From Acidobacteriota bacterium (GTDB lineage Bacteria; Acidobacteriota; Terriglobia; Acidiferrales; UBA7541): 34,933 nucleotides of DNA. The stretch's first letter is position 1. Each line of letters begins with the position of its first letter. The notes under the pieces are model-generated. The model did no database searches and was not told where the DNA came from. It worked only from the letters and a program-made list of their open reading frames with translations. Made by a program: the position numbers and the translations under genes. The stretch covers positions 1-34,933 of the forward strand of contig QHYQ01000121.1 in the NCBI GenBank assembly GCA_003224175.1, written 5' to 3'. Below, piece after piece: positions 8,103 to 17,375 of this stretch.

Positions 8103-9636
8103 TTGACCGTGCCCAAAATTTTTCCCATTTGGAGATCGAGATTGCAAGCACATAGATGGTCCAGTGCAGCTGGTAGCACAACTTACCAGGCATCCGATCC
8201 CACTCACTTCAACCCTAACAAATCGCTCTTGTTCTTGTTCGTCATTTTCCTGATCACTCTTGGGCTTTGCGGCTGGGGATGTAGCACTGGGATCGGTTCG
8301 GCAGGCAGCGCAGTACGGTCAACAAATACAACCGGCCCGACGGCTACGAGCGGGGCCACAAGCTCATCCACGAACTCGCCGGCGGCCCCCCCGTCACCGC
8401 CGCCCGCTGTTGCGCCGTCCAATGCCTTGAGTCTGCTGCATTTCGGAAGCGCTGGCTTTGGAGGCGACGACACAAGTGTCTTCCAGACGGCGCTCAATTT
8501 CACGGCGGCGAATGGCCAAACCCTGGAGATACCTGTTGGGAACTACAACGTCAATCCGCTCTCATTTCCTGAAAACTCCAACGTCTTCGTGGTCGCCGGC
8601 GCGACCATAACCGCTAACCCAGGGTACGGCGATGGCGTGACGATGCTCAACATCAATTCCTCCAACGTCACCATCACGGGCGCAGGCGCCGCTGTTTCCG
8701 TGTTCCACATGCTCAAGGCGGAATACACTAGCGGCGAGTGGCGGCACTGTTTGAACATTGTAAACGCTAGCAACGTGACGATCAGCGGAATTTCCTGCAA
8801 TGATTCAGGCGGCGATGGCTTGTACTTGAGCTACAGCACAAACGTCACGATTGAAGACTGTATCTTCAACAACAATCGTCGGCAAGGTTCCAGCATCATC
8901 GGGGGGGGTGAACCACATCTATTATTTGCGCGACCACTTTACTAACACAAACGGCACCGCGCCCCAGAGCGGCATCGATATCGAGCCGAACAAACCAGCC
9001 GACTTTCTCCTCGACGTCAATATTGATGATTGCTATACGGATGGCAACGCGGGCGACGGCCTGCACATCAGCCCCTGGCTGCTGAATTCTACGTCGCAAC
9101 CGATCAGCGTTACGGTATTGCGCCACCACTCAACTGGGAATCGGGGCTACGGATATTTTGCCGATAACGGGGACATTGGTCGGAAGTCGCCGTTCTTGAG
9201 CTCAACCGATTCCACAAATGCTCCCGGCACGATTCTAATTCAGGATTCCTTCAGCGATCAGAGCGGCAGCTATGGCGCGGTCGGGCGCTTCTATTCGGCG
9301 AATGGCGCCAGCCTCACATTCCAGAATCTGACGGTGACGAATCCGCATGTCAACGGACCCGACCCGTCGTATCACGATAGCGGCGCGGTGGAGTTGGTAC
9401 GCGGAGGCGGTGGCACCATACCTCTCGGTAACGTTCATTTCCTCAACATCAACATCAACATCATCGTCACGAACGGTAAAAGCGACCACTACTTCAACTT
9501 CGAAGACGGCTCGAGTGTTGGCATCGTGACAACGGGTAGCAACCGCGCCCAGTTCATCCCCGGAAAGCTGAGCGGCGCAACCCAGGCCCCTCCCAATGGG
9601 CTGGTGCAAGGCGTCGGAACAAACGTGCTCGACTGA
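8103..9636 (+). pseudogene. Secreted right-handed beta-helix (pectate-lyase-like) protein, frame broken at a G8 run
   Basis: Two overlapping frames together encode one exported parallel beta-helix protein. The first part (to about 8900) has a hydrophobic segment ending in LGLCGWGC, a likely lipoprotein signal, then a Thr/Ser/Pro-rich linker (about residues 65-105) and helix rungs such as NVTITGAG and NVTISGISC. The second part (from about 8900 to 9636) continues with YYLRDHFTNTNG, GIDIEPN, GDGLHISPW and further rungs. Reading seven instead of eight G at 8901-8908 fuses them perfectly (IIGG followed by VNHIYYLRD). Folds of this kind act on polysaccharides or bind them, but no catalytic residues can be assigned. 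The start is uncertain: TTG 8103, GTG 8109, or TTG 8142, which has GGAG six bases upstream. Confidence 0.8.
8901..8908 (+). repeat. Homopolymeric G8 tract inside the beta-helix gene
   Basis: Eight consecutive G follow ATCATC. With eight G the first frame ends about 13 codons later; with seven G the two halves of the beta-helix gene read through as one protein. Such a tract is prone to slippage during replication, transcription or sequencing, so it may be a phase-variable switch, a slippage site or a simple length error. Confidence 0.85.
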
Positions 9637-9655
9637 GGGCCGGCCTTACGCAGGG

Positions 9656-11848
9656 CTAGTTTCCGCCGAAGCCGGAAACTGCAGGCGTGGCCCGAGCGGT
9701 GGGAGCAAGCGGCGGGCGGAGTGCGAAGTAGTTGCGTCCGAAGGCAGCTTGGGCGCCGCCCGCTTCCACGACCACCGCTTGCACGGTATAGCGCCCGATG
9801 GCAACCGTGTTTAGCGGCAGGCTTATGCGGAAAGAGGCCGTGCCCGTCTGGTCGTCAACTTGGGCCGGAGCAACGATGGGTGTTTGGCTGATGCGCGCGC
9901 CGTTGCGGAAAAATTCCAGGCCGGCGCGCAACTGATTGAGATCCGTCTTCTCAGGCACGTAAGCCTGAAAGAAAATATAAAGCATCTGCTGATTGGTGAA
10001 AACGCGCGTGACGCTAGGAATGATGCGCTCTCCGCCTACGTCGAGCGGCAGTTCCCTGAGCTTGGCGCCAGGCGCGAAGCCTTTGGTCTGCACTTCCGAG
10101 CTCTTCTGCACTTCGACCAGCTGGCTCGAAAGCACAACGGAGCTCAACTGCATGCGATCCGGCTGCACCGCCGGCAGCCTTAAATCATCCTCAAACGTGC
10201 CGATGCGCCCGGATTCATTCTCGCGCGCCAAAAACTTCAGCTTGTAATTTCCCGGTGGCAGAATAATGCCGCCTTGATAGACCAACGCGTTCTGCTGGAT
10301 CTCTTCGTAACGTTCCGAATCGAGCCGCACCGTAATCGTGTCGCGCAAAGCCCCAGCGATGCGCCCGGATTGGCTATCGTGAACTTCGGCGGCAAAGTCA
10401 AATTCCACCTGACGCCGTCCACTCTTTTGCGCCCACTGCAGCGCGCTGGACGCGAGCTTGGCGGAGATGGGAACGAAGATCTGCTTATTATTGAGGCGGA
10501 AGTAAGCGGTCTCCACCGCAATGGGCAACTCCACGACCGGCGTCTCGGATCGCATGGCGTCTTCTAACTGGCGCTCGCGATCTTCGGTGGTGTAGACGCC
10601 GAAATCCTTGGGCGCGTAATAGCCCTGGCGGTAGCGAATGCGCGCGCCGGGTACTCCCATGATTTTTACGTGTATGGTGCGCCAGCGGCCGTCGTGCGCT
10701 GCATTCGCGCTGTAGTAGCCCAGAAGATAGTATCCGTCGGTATCGGACTGCACGGAACGGAAGGCCTGGCCAAGATCTCCCAGGTCGAAAAAGCTGCGCC
10801 CCCCCGTATCGGAGGCGAGCGCGGCCAGAGTTTCGCGCGAATCCTGCCGCGCCCCGCTTTGCTGGAAGACGGCGGCGCCGCTGTACATGGCATTTCCGCC
10901 CGCAGCTCCCACGCTGGCATCGCCGCCCGGAATTTCTGCCAACAACCCGCGTGAATCCACGGTGTAGATCGACATATTGGCGCGATTGGCGGCATCGGTA
11001 GTCGCACGAAGCTGGGAGCGATTGTCTTCGCCGGTTTGCGTGATGCCGCTCGCGAACTGCAGGACAGACTTTTTGCCGGGGATATCTCGCAGCAAGTCCG
11101 CCAGCGATTCGAGCGATGCCAGCTTACGGTCGGTGTTGAAGGCATTGAACTCGGTGTCATCCACAGTAAAGGCAGCGTTGGTCTCTTCGGTGACGGCCGA
11201 GTCGATACCGGCGGAAGTGGCCGCCGCCAGCGCCGCGAGTTGGGCCTCCTTGCCGGGAAGAAGCGCGTCCACCGCGCGATCGAGCAGATCGCGATCGTTG
11301 GTGAAGTCAGCGATCACGCGCAGCTGATTCCCAAACCAAACCACGCCGACGAGGTCGGCGGACGTCATCTGTTTGCTGAGGAATTGCTTCGCCGCGAGCG
11401 TGGAGCGTGTCAGATCGTTTGGCTGCAAAGAAGTAAGGTCGAAGAAAAGAACGATCATGCGGCGATCGCGTACCTGCTGCCGAACTTCCTCCGGCGGAGC
11501 AACTGAGCCAATAGGGATCGTGATCGGCGCGGCCTCCACGGCATCGGCCTTTTCGAGTCTCTCCACGTCGTAGTAATCGAACGTGGAAATTTTCTGATCC
11601 TTGCCGTCTTCAGCGATGCTGAACTGATCCTGCCGCAAGCCCTTAAGGAGCTTGCCGTCCCGATCGGTGACCGCAACATCCACTTCCACCAAGTTGACCG
11701 CCGCCCTGATAGCGCCTTTCTGATTGGCAGATACTTGTGGCGGCGCCGGCGGCCGGACCGGCTGCTGCGGATTCTGAGCCAATCCTGGAGGCACCAGGAA
11801 CACGACAACTCCCAGAACTGCGATCAGCCGGCGGATTTCATCTCTCAT
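9656..11848 (-). CDS. Secreted VWFA-related protein of acidobacterial type
   Basis: The 730-residue protein has a signal peptide (hydrophobic core at about 8-24, cleavage probably after GLAQ), a short Pro-rich linker, then a family-typical start of domain (AAVNLVEVDVAVTDRDGKLLKGL, written here as its first and last parts: AAVNLVEVDVAV and DRDGKLLKGL). The von Willebrand A-like domain has the metal-site strand IVLFFDLTSL with Asp137. The segment around YYLLGYYSAN, RIRYRQGYYAPKDF matches the acidobacterial VWFA-related family (TIGR03436 type). The last 330 residues form beta-rich repeats that I cannot name. It starts 10 bases after the TonB receptor gene and is probably in its operon. The role is unknown; a surface adhesion or scaffold function is inferred from the fold. 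Confidence 0.9.
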   Translation of the reverse strand: MRDEIRRLIAVLGVVVFLVPPGLAQNPQQPVRPPAPPQVSANQKGAIRAAVNLVEVDVAVTDRDGKLLKGLRQDQFSIAEDGKDQKISTFDYYDVERLEKADAVEAAPITIPIGSVAPPEEVRQQVRDRRMIVLFFDLTSLQPNDLTRSTLAAKQFLSKQMTSADLVGVVWFGNQLRVIADFTNDRDLLDRAVDALLPGKEAQLAALAAATSAGIDSAVTEETNAAFTVDDTEFNAFNTDRKLASLESLADLLRDIPGKKSVLQFASGITQTGEDNRSQLRATTDAANRANMSIYTVDSRGLLAEIPGGDASVGAAGGNAMYSGAAVFQQSGARQDSRETLAALASDTGGRSFFDLGDLGQAFRSVQSDTDGYYLLGYYSANAAHDGRWRTIHVKIMGVPGARIRYRQGYYAPKDFGVYTTEDRERQLEDAMRSETPVVELPIAVETAYFRLNNKQIFVPISAKLASSALQWAQKSGRRQVEFDFAAEVHDSQSGRIAGALRDTITVRLDSERYEEIQQNALVYQGGIILPPGNYKLKFLARENESGRIGTFEDDLRLPAVQPDRMQLSSVVLSSQLVEVQKSSEVQTKGFAPGAKLRELPLDVGGERIIPSVTRVFTNQQMLYIFFQAYVPEKTDLNQLRAGLEFFRNGARISQTPIVAPAQVDDQTGTASFRISLPLNTVAIGRYTVQAVVVEAGGAQAAFGRNYFALRPPLAPTARATPAVSGFGGN

Positions 11849-11858
11849 CTTGCAGCTC

Positions 11859-14800
11859 TCAAAATGTAAACCGCGTGACGACGTTCATAGCACGCATCGC
11901 CGAAGCGCCCGCCACCTGCCCGAACGTGGTGGAATTCACCAGCGTCGCTAATCCCGTGAGGTTTGGGGTATTGGTCACGTTCGTGATCTCCCAGCGCAGA
12001 TCGACGCGATGCTCGTGGTCCTTGCCAAACGGGATCGTTTTGCCGAATTGCGCATTCCACGTAAACATGCCCGGCCCTGTAATCGTGTTGCGAGCGGCAT
12101 TGCCCAACTGTCCTGCCGGAGGCACGACGAAACACGAAGTATTGAAGAAATCGAGCGGAGCGCGGTCACTGGCGGGCAGATTCGGATTGCAAATCTGGTC
12201 CGCGCGTGTAGCGAAAATCCCGCCGCTACCCACGTTTGCCGCCGACGTGCCAATGACGCCGCCGATCGAACTGGCATCGTCAATGGATTTTGCGAAGGTA
12301 TACGTGCCGTTGATCATGATTCCGTGAGACAAGCGCTTCTGTACGCGCACCTGCAGCGAGTTATAGATGGAATTTGCGCCGGAGGTGTCATAGATGAAAT
12401 CGCCCGCGTTCGCCACGGGACCCGTAGGCGAGAGGCTTCCGGGTACCGTGCGGTTGGGCGCATACAGCAAATCGAGGTTTGTCCCTTTCGTTCCGGTATA
12501 GGTCACCACAAGTGCGGTGTTATTGGCCACATTGGTTTCGACTGAAAAATTCCAGATCTGCGCGTATCCGACTCTGTAATTCGGATTCACGGCGTAAGTA
12601 TTCTGTATCGTGTTTCGCCCTGCCACCGCGGCCGGAAATCCGTTCTCCAGCGTCAGCACATCGCCGGCGCCGGTAATGCGCAATTCGGAAGTAGACCACG
12701 GCGGCTGATTCGCCAGTTCCGAAAGCAGTTGCGTGTAGATCGATTCGTTGTAGAACGTGCTGAACCCGGCGCGCACCACCGTGCTATGGCGGGCCTGCAG
12801 CGCCTTGATCGGTGGCCTCCAGGCGATGCCGATGCGCGGCACCCAGTTGTTATAGCCCGGCCGGATGAGCGAGTTGGGAAGGGCGCCGCTGAACGGCGCA
12901 GCTTGGCCGGGGAGCACGAGCGCCACTTGAGAGGCAGCCGGGTCGAAGTCCAAATTTGCAAGATGGCCGTAGAGTTCCGTTGGCGGCGTGAAAAATTCGT
13001 AGCGCACGCCGAATTGCAGCGTGAAATCGGAACGCGCGCGCCAATCGTCGCTCGCGTAGCCGGCGGTGCCCCAACTGCGAAAATAGTTGCTCGGAGTCCC
13101 GAAGCGCACATTGGTGCTGTCGGGAAGGCCCAGGAGAAAATCGGCAAAATCGAGCCCGGTGACGAGGCCGCTGAAGCTGAACAGGCCCTCCGGAGTTGGA
13201 TCCGACGCGGTGTTGTTTTCGATGCGGCGCACTTCCGCCCCGAAGGTCAGCGTGTGCTTCGGAAGCATATAGGTGACTGCATCCACGAAACGATAGGTCT
13301 GATTGCGCACCAGTGAGGGCATCGCAGGCGCCACTTTCGTGAAATTGTTGAAGCTCAGCTGGGGCACGCCCCAGTCGATCGGCGCCGTCGAAACGCCGGT
13401 GATCCCCAGCGGTGCGGCCACATCGTTCGTTGCAGATGGAAATTATCGACGATGCCCGGAAGGTTTGGCTCGGGAATGTATTGCAGCAGCCCCAGCGCGG
13501 CGGGATTAAGCAAGGAAGAGGGAATTTGGCAGCCCGCAAGAGTACGCAGCTGCGCGTCCTGATTGCAGAAATTCCCATTCCGTTCCGCCACCGTCGGGAC
13601 CGTGGAGAATTGGTCCACGCCATTGCGCGACCAGGTGCCATCGAAGTTGACGAAGAGAAATGTCTTATCGTGCCCGTCATAAACATGAGGAATCACCAGC
13701 GGTCCGCCCAGGTTTCCGCCGATCCGTTCACTCCAGGTAGGAATTTTGGGCGCGTTGGGCTGGGTGAGCGAGTAGGGGCGGGCGTTGAACACCGAATTGC
13801 CGTACTCGTTGTAGAAGCTCGCGCGGATGCGATTGATCCTCTGCCGCAGCACCCGCTGCATGCCATAAAGAGCCGTCATGCCCTGAGGCGCGCCGCGCCC
13901 TCCCGGCCCGGGCCTTCCTCCACCCGGAGGCCGAAATGCAATCACCGGTCCGCCACCGGGGCCACCCGGCCCGCCGCCCGGCAGTCCCGGAGCGCCTGCG
14001 CCGCCGGGATTGGCCACCGGAGCCCCGCCTCTGAAGCCGCCGCCCGTGACTCCGAAGCCGTTTTGGCCGGCATCACCAGGCCCTTGGAAAATGACACCGC
14101 CTGGCGGAAAGCCTCCACCGAAACCTGCATTCCGATCCCCTTGGCCAACCGTGCCATTCATGAGAAATGCGTCCGATGCGGACGCCTGCCCGAGAGGGCC
14201 TCCGGGACTGCCTTGGTCGCCGCCCTGATCACCGGATGTTCCGCCCTCTGCTTCTTGGCTCGTTTCCCCTTGCTGGCCCTGTGTGCCGCCTTGATTGTCC
14301 GCCTGATTATTTAGGATCACCTGCTGGAAACCGCCGCGCCGCCCGCCGAAACCTTGCCTGCCGACGCCCGGACCTCCGGGACCCGCAGCGCCCTGCTCTG
14401 CCGCGCCGTTCTGGGCTCCCGGGGCGCGTCCGCCCTCGGGAAATTGCCTGCGGCGCAATCCACCTGCGCCGGGCCCTTGCCCCGGCACTTGCTTGTTGTT
14501 GCTGCCCTCGGGAGCGTTAGCAGTAGGATTGGCCGGCGCTCCTGCGCCAGCGGGAGTTTGGCTAGAACTTTGTGCCGAAGCCGCCGCAGCCTCGAGGCTC
14601 GCCAGGGACGCGACCTTGACCGTTACATTGACCGTGCCAGGGGTTTCGCTCAAATCGAATTCCTGAGCGGCGTTCTCAAATCCCAGTTGGCTGACCTCGA
14701 TGCGGTAATGCCCGAGGGGCAATCCCGGCAAATCGAAACGGCCGTTTTCGTCTGTCCAACTGATCCAGGCACGCCCCGTGCTCGTTTCAACTAGGCGAAG

Positions 14801-14998
14801 ATTCGCGCCGGGAATCGGCACACCATTGGGCATTCGAACCGCACCCGTGGCCTTTGCCGAAGGCGCCGTTTGCGGCGTCGGCGACTCGTCTTGCGCACTC
14901 GAACCAAACGGCAATAACAGAAAAAGGATTAACGATATGAAACCGAACCGGATAGTGATTTGTTTCAGCAAGAGACGCCGAACCCTCTCACCCGGCAA
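11859..14998 (-). pseudogene. Oar-like TonB-dependent receptor with carboxypeptidase-regulatory domain, interrupted by a deletion
   Basis: Two frames on the minus strand encode the ends of one outer-membrane receptor. The N-terminal part (14998 down to about 13430) has a signal peptide ending SSAQ, a carboxypeptidase-regulatory-like domain (about 48-130: GAVRMPNGVPIPGANLRLVE, DENGRFDLPGLPLGHYRIEV), a very Gly/Pro/Gln-rich linker (about 150-400), DAFLMNGTVGQG and the first barrel strands. The C-terminal part (about 13427 to 11859) begins NDVAAPLGITGV and ends in a strand finishing RFTF. The frames meet at 13425-13432. In relatives some tens of residues of barrel separate these motifs, so sequence is missing and the frame is lost. 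The only long start is TTG 14998; TTG 14971 is an alternative. The expected role is TonB-driven uptake of large substrates such as glycans. Confidence 0.85.
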
Positions 14999-15010
14999 TT
15001 AGGTTAGCCC

Positions 15011-15706
15011 ATTCTCTGGGAGTTCGCGCAAAAAACTCTCATCGCGCTCACCTTCGACGACGGGCCAAATCCGGCGCATACATCCCAACTCCTGGCCTTG
15101 CTCGGGCGTTACGCTGTGCCCGCGACTTTTTTCCTGGTGGGCCGCTTCGCTCGCGCCTGCCCGGACCTCGTGCGGGAGATCGCCGACCGCGGACACAGTA
15201 TCGGCAATCACACGGAAACACACGCAAACCTCGCATGGCTGCCGGCATGGCGAATCGCGGAAGAACTCCGCGCTTGTCAGGACGGCATTCTGCGAGCCTT
15301 GGGGTTTGATCGCGATGCGGCGCCCATCCTGATGCGCCCGCCCTTCGGATATCGTGGCCCCCAGCTTTGGACCGCCGTTCGCAATGTGGGCTTGCGAGGT
15401 GTGGCCATGTGGTCGCTGAAATGTTATGACTGGAAGCCGCAGCCGGCCGCGCGCCTGATCAAACGCTTGGAGCGCGTCGCCAAACGACGCGGCGGAGGTT
15501 CGCCCCGCGGCGAGACAATGAAGTCCGCGCGTGGCGGCCAGGGACACCAGGAGCGCGGAGGTGAAGTCGTGTTGCTTCATGACGGCGACGCCCGCCGATT
15601 AGGCGCCGACCGCCGCCACGTACTGGCTGCTCTCGAATTTTGGCTGCCCCGCTGGCGAGACGCCGGCTTCGAGTTTGTTACAATGAACCAACTCGTGGCT
15701 GGCTGA
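15011..15706 (+). CDS. NodB-type polysaccharide deacetylase, no normal start codon
   Basis: The frame carries the NodB homology motifs: TFDDGPNP (metal and catalytic Asp pair), SIGNHTETHANL with the His-x3-His metal site, RPPFGYRGPQ, a MWSLKCYDW segment and VVLLHDGD. Enzymes of this family remove N- or O-acetyl groups from chitin, peptidoglycan or exopolysaccharide. A TAG stop at 15005-15007 lies in frame, and between it and TFDDGPNP there is no ATG, GTG or TTG. The only weak option is ATT at 15011; the first TTG (15098) lies past the catalytic Asp residues. The 5' end is therefore lost or mis-sequenced, or uses a rare start. An unusual basic insertion (RRGGGSPRGETMKSARGG and following) sits between the last helix and VVLLHDG. 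The gene is divergent from the TonB receptor with almost no space between. Confidence 0.75.
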   Translation: MLWEFAQKTLIALTFDDGPNPAHTSQLLALLGRYAVPATFFLVGRFARACPDLVREIADRGHSIGNHTETHANLAWLPAWRIAEELRACQDGILRALGFDRDAAPILMRPPFGYRGPQLWTAVRNVGLRGVAMWSLKCYDWKPQPAARLIKRLERVAKRRGGGSPRGETMKSARGGQGHQERGGEVVLLHDGDARRLGADRRHVLAALEFWLPRWRDAGFEFVTMNQLVAG

Positions 15707-15913
15707 GGTTGTCGGGCGCTGGAAGCGCGTGCTAAATCACGCGGCTTTTTAGCGCAAAGAGTGACTACCGACCCGGGTGATCATCCCGTCCTCCGGCGAA
15801 AGTCACCAAGAGGACGAGGTTTCGCCGGTTGACAGAGTCCATCGTGAGCGAGGGATCTCTCACGCGTTCGCGGGGTAGAACGTCACGACGCTGGGGTGGG
15901 AGTTAGCAATTTT
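15707..15913. other. Intergenic stretch containing a dispersed-repeat copy
   Basis: No gene is seen between the deacetylase and the zinc-ribbon gene. CATCCCG at 15782-15788 and GAGCGAGGGATCTCTC at 15846-15861 match two parts of a second copy at 17341-17375. The second block sits in a small dyad (GTGAG facing CTCAC, about 15844-15863). Confidence 0.5.
15846..15861. repeat. Dispersed repeat motif, copy 1
   Basis: The 16-base block GAGCGAGGGATCTCTC is identical to the block at 17360-17375. Both copies are preceded by CATCCCG, at a longer distance here. It resembles the CATCCTGAGCGAAG...GGATCT family of dispersed intergenic repeats seen in several phyla; that resemblance is from memory. Confidence 0.55.
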
Positions 15914-16243
15914 ATGGACGAGCGACAGTTTTATATCGAACGCCAGGAGACAAAAAATCTCACCCTGGTCTGCCCGCACTGCCATCAAGAGAGTTCCTAT
16001 CCCATTCGCTGGATGGTGCGCACCAAAAAGAAAGAACTCCCGCGCGGCGCTGGTTCGGAAGACCGCAAGCGCTTCGCTAATGCACGGTCCTATATGGTTC
16101 GCATCGACGAAATGGTCGCCTGCCGGAACATTCGCTGTCGCAAACGCTTCGAGCTGACTGGCCAGAGCGTTGTCTTAACTTCCGATAGCGGCGCCCAGCA
16201 GCCTAGCGCCGATTTCGACCCCGAAAACTTCGGCAACCGCTGA
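15914..16243 (+). CDS. Small zinc-ribbon protein, unknown function
   Basis: The 109-residue protein (from the ATG at 15914) has two cysteine clusters, CPHC at residues 20-23 and CRNIRC at 70-75, that can form one zinc ribbon, with a basic stretch between them (RTKKKELPRG, EDRKRF). This looks like a nucleic-acid or protein-binding zinc finger. I do not recognise a named family. A GTG at 15896 in the same frame is an alternative start; the purine run GTGGGAG at 15895-15901 would be a distant ribosome site for the ATG. The methyltransferase gene follows after 47 bases and may be co-transcribed. Confidence 0.72.
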   Translation: MDERQFYIERQETKNLTLVCPHCHQESSYPIRWMVRTKKKELPRGAGSEDRKRFANARSYMVRIDEMVACRNIRCRKRFELTGQSVVLTSDSGAQQPSADFDPENFGNR

Positions 16244-16290
16244 TTTCCGGGCGCCCGCCCGATCAGCGGACGTCGCGCATAGAGGCGCGG

Positions 16291-17112
16291 ATGAGTTTCA
16301 TACCAGAAGAAATCGAGCGGCACTATCTACAAACCAAAGAGTCAGAGCGGCTAACCGGCTCGCGAGGCGAACTTGAGCTGCTGCGGACCCAGGCCATTCT
16401 CGCGAGGCATCTGCCGCCGAGACCCGCAACGATTTTTGACGTAGGGGGCGCCGCCGGGGTCTATGCCTTCCCGCTCGCCAAGCATGGATACCCGGTACAC
16501 TTGATCGATCCCGTAGACGTTCACCTGCAGCAGGCGAGGTCTTATGCGGCCGAGTCAGGTATCACATTGGCATCGGTCGCCAGAGGCGACGCTCGTCAGT
16601 TGGACATACCCTCCAATAGTGCAGATGCAGTTCTGCTCCTGGGGCCGTTGTACCATCTCGTCGAATATGCGGATCGTCTCCAAGCCCTCAGTGAAGCTCG
16701 GCGCATTCTCAAAGCCCAGGGCGTGCTATTCGCGGCCGCAGTCTGTCGTTTCGCCTCACTGATCGATGGTCTCTCGAGTGGCTTCTTTCGAGACGCGGAG
16801 TTTCGCAAGATCGTTGCGGCGGATCTCGCCTCCGGTCAGCATCGCAATCCGACGAACCACCCTGCGTACTTCACGACCGCTTATTTTCACCGTCCTGAGG
16901 ACTTGGCGTCCGAAGTCCGCGACGCCGGCTTTGCCGAGATCCAGACCTTTGCGGTCGAAGGGCCGGCATGGAGTGCGGCTCTCTTTGGCGAAGTTTGGGA
17001 CGACCCCGCGCAGCGATCGAGTCTATTGGAGTTTCTATCGTTGATCGAAAGCGAACCCTCGGTACAGGGCGCAAGTGCCCACCTCATCGCCGTGGCGCGC
17101 CGCCCAAACTAG
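16291..17112 (+). CDS. Class I SAM-dependent methyltransferase
   Basis: The 273-residue protein has the Rossmann methyltransferase motifs: motif I IFDVGGAAGVYAFPLA at about 48-63, an acidic end of strand 2 (HLIDPVD), motif II/III ARGDARQLDIP and SADAVLLLGPLYHLVEYADR, and the post-motif EARRILKAQGVLFAA. The substrate cannot be deduced; the C-terminal part resembles small-molecule rather than rRNA methyltransferases. The ATG at 16291 has GAGG about five bases upstream. It follows the zinc-ribbon gene closely. Nothing downstream for 600 bases suggests a pathway. Confidence 0.85.
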   Translation: MSFIPEEIERHYLQTKESERLTGSRGELELLRTQAILARHLPPRPATIFDVGGAAGVYAFPLAKHGYPVHLIDPVDVHLQQARSYAAESGITLASVARGDARQLDIPSNSADAVLLLGPLYHLVEYADRLQALSEARRILKAQGVLFAAAVCRFASLIDGLSSGFFRDAEFRKIVAADLASGQHRNPTNHPAYFTTAYFHRPEDLASEVRDAGFAEIQTFAVEGPAWSAALFGEVWDDPAQRSSLLEFLSLIESEPSVQGASAHLIAVARRPN

Positions 17113-17133
17113 GACACGGTCATCGGGCGGCAA

Positions 17134-17161
17134 TTGACGCTCGCGGTAAAATAGATATAAC
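17134..17161 (+). promoter_or_regulatory. Sigma-70-like promoter candidate
   Basis: TTGACG at 17134-17139 and TATAAC at 17156-17161 are separated by 16 bases. No supported gene begins within the next 500 bases, so it could drive an unannotated RNA or a long leader of the gene at 17720, or be chance. Confidence 0.35.
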
Positions 17162-17340
17162 GCCCACACCGGATGACTCTGCCGAGCCTACCCGGACGAG
17201 TTGCGGGCCTGCGCCGGATGAACTTCGGAGCGCTGCGGGAACTCTGCTTCGGGCGAATTTCTGAGCCGGTGCGAAAGGGCGGGCGGGGACGACGGCCTTG
17301 TCGAATCTCGTCGAAAAATTGACGATGCCACCAGCATCGT

Positions 17341-17375
17341 CATCCCGAGCGACGAACCGGAGCGAGGGATCTCTC
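17341..17375. repeat. Dispersed repeat motif, copy 2
   Basis: CATCCCG at 17341-17347 is followed 12 bases later by GAGCGAGGGATCTCTC at 17360-17375, the same two blocks as at 15782-15861. This copy is the more compact and looks closer to the common dispersed-repeat form. Confidence 0.55.

Noticed and set aside
7940-8179. 79-codon minus-strand frame
   Set aside because: It runs through the inverted-repeat cluster and the start region of the beta-helix gene; composition gives no sign of a protein.
9447-9468. Short tandem repeat of ATCAAC units
   Set aside because: It encodes the Asn-Ile alternation of beta-helix rungs and is explained by protein structure.
13870-14540. Gly/Pro/Gln-rich repetitive stretch as a collagen-like or silk-like gene
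   Set aside because: It is the low-complexity linker of the TonB-dependent receptor, in frame between its regulatory domain and barrel.
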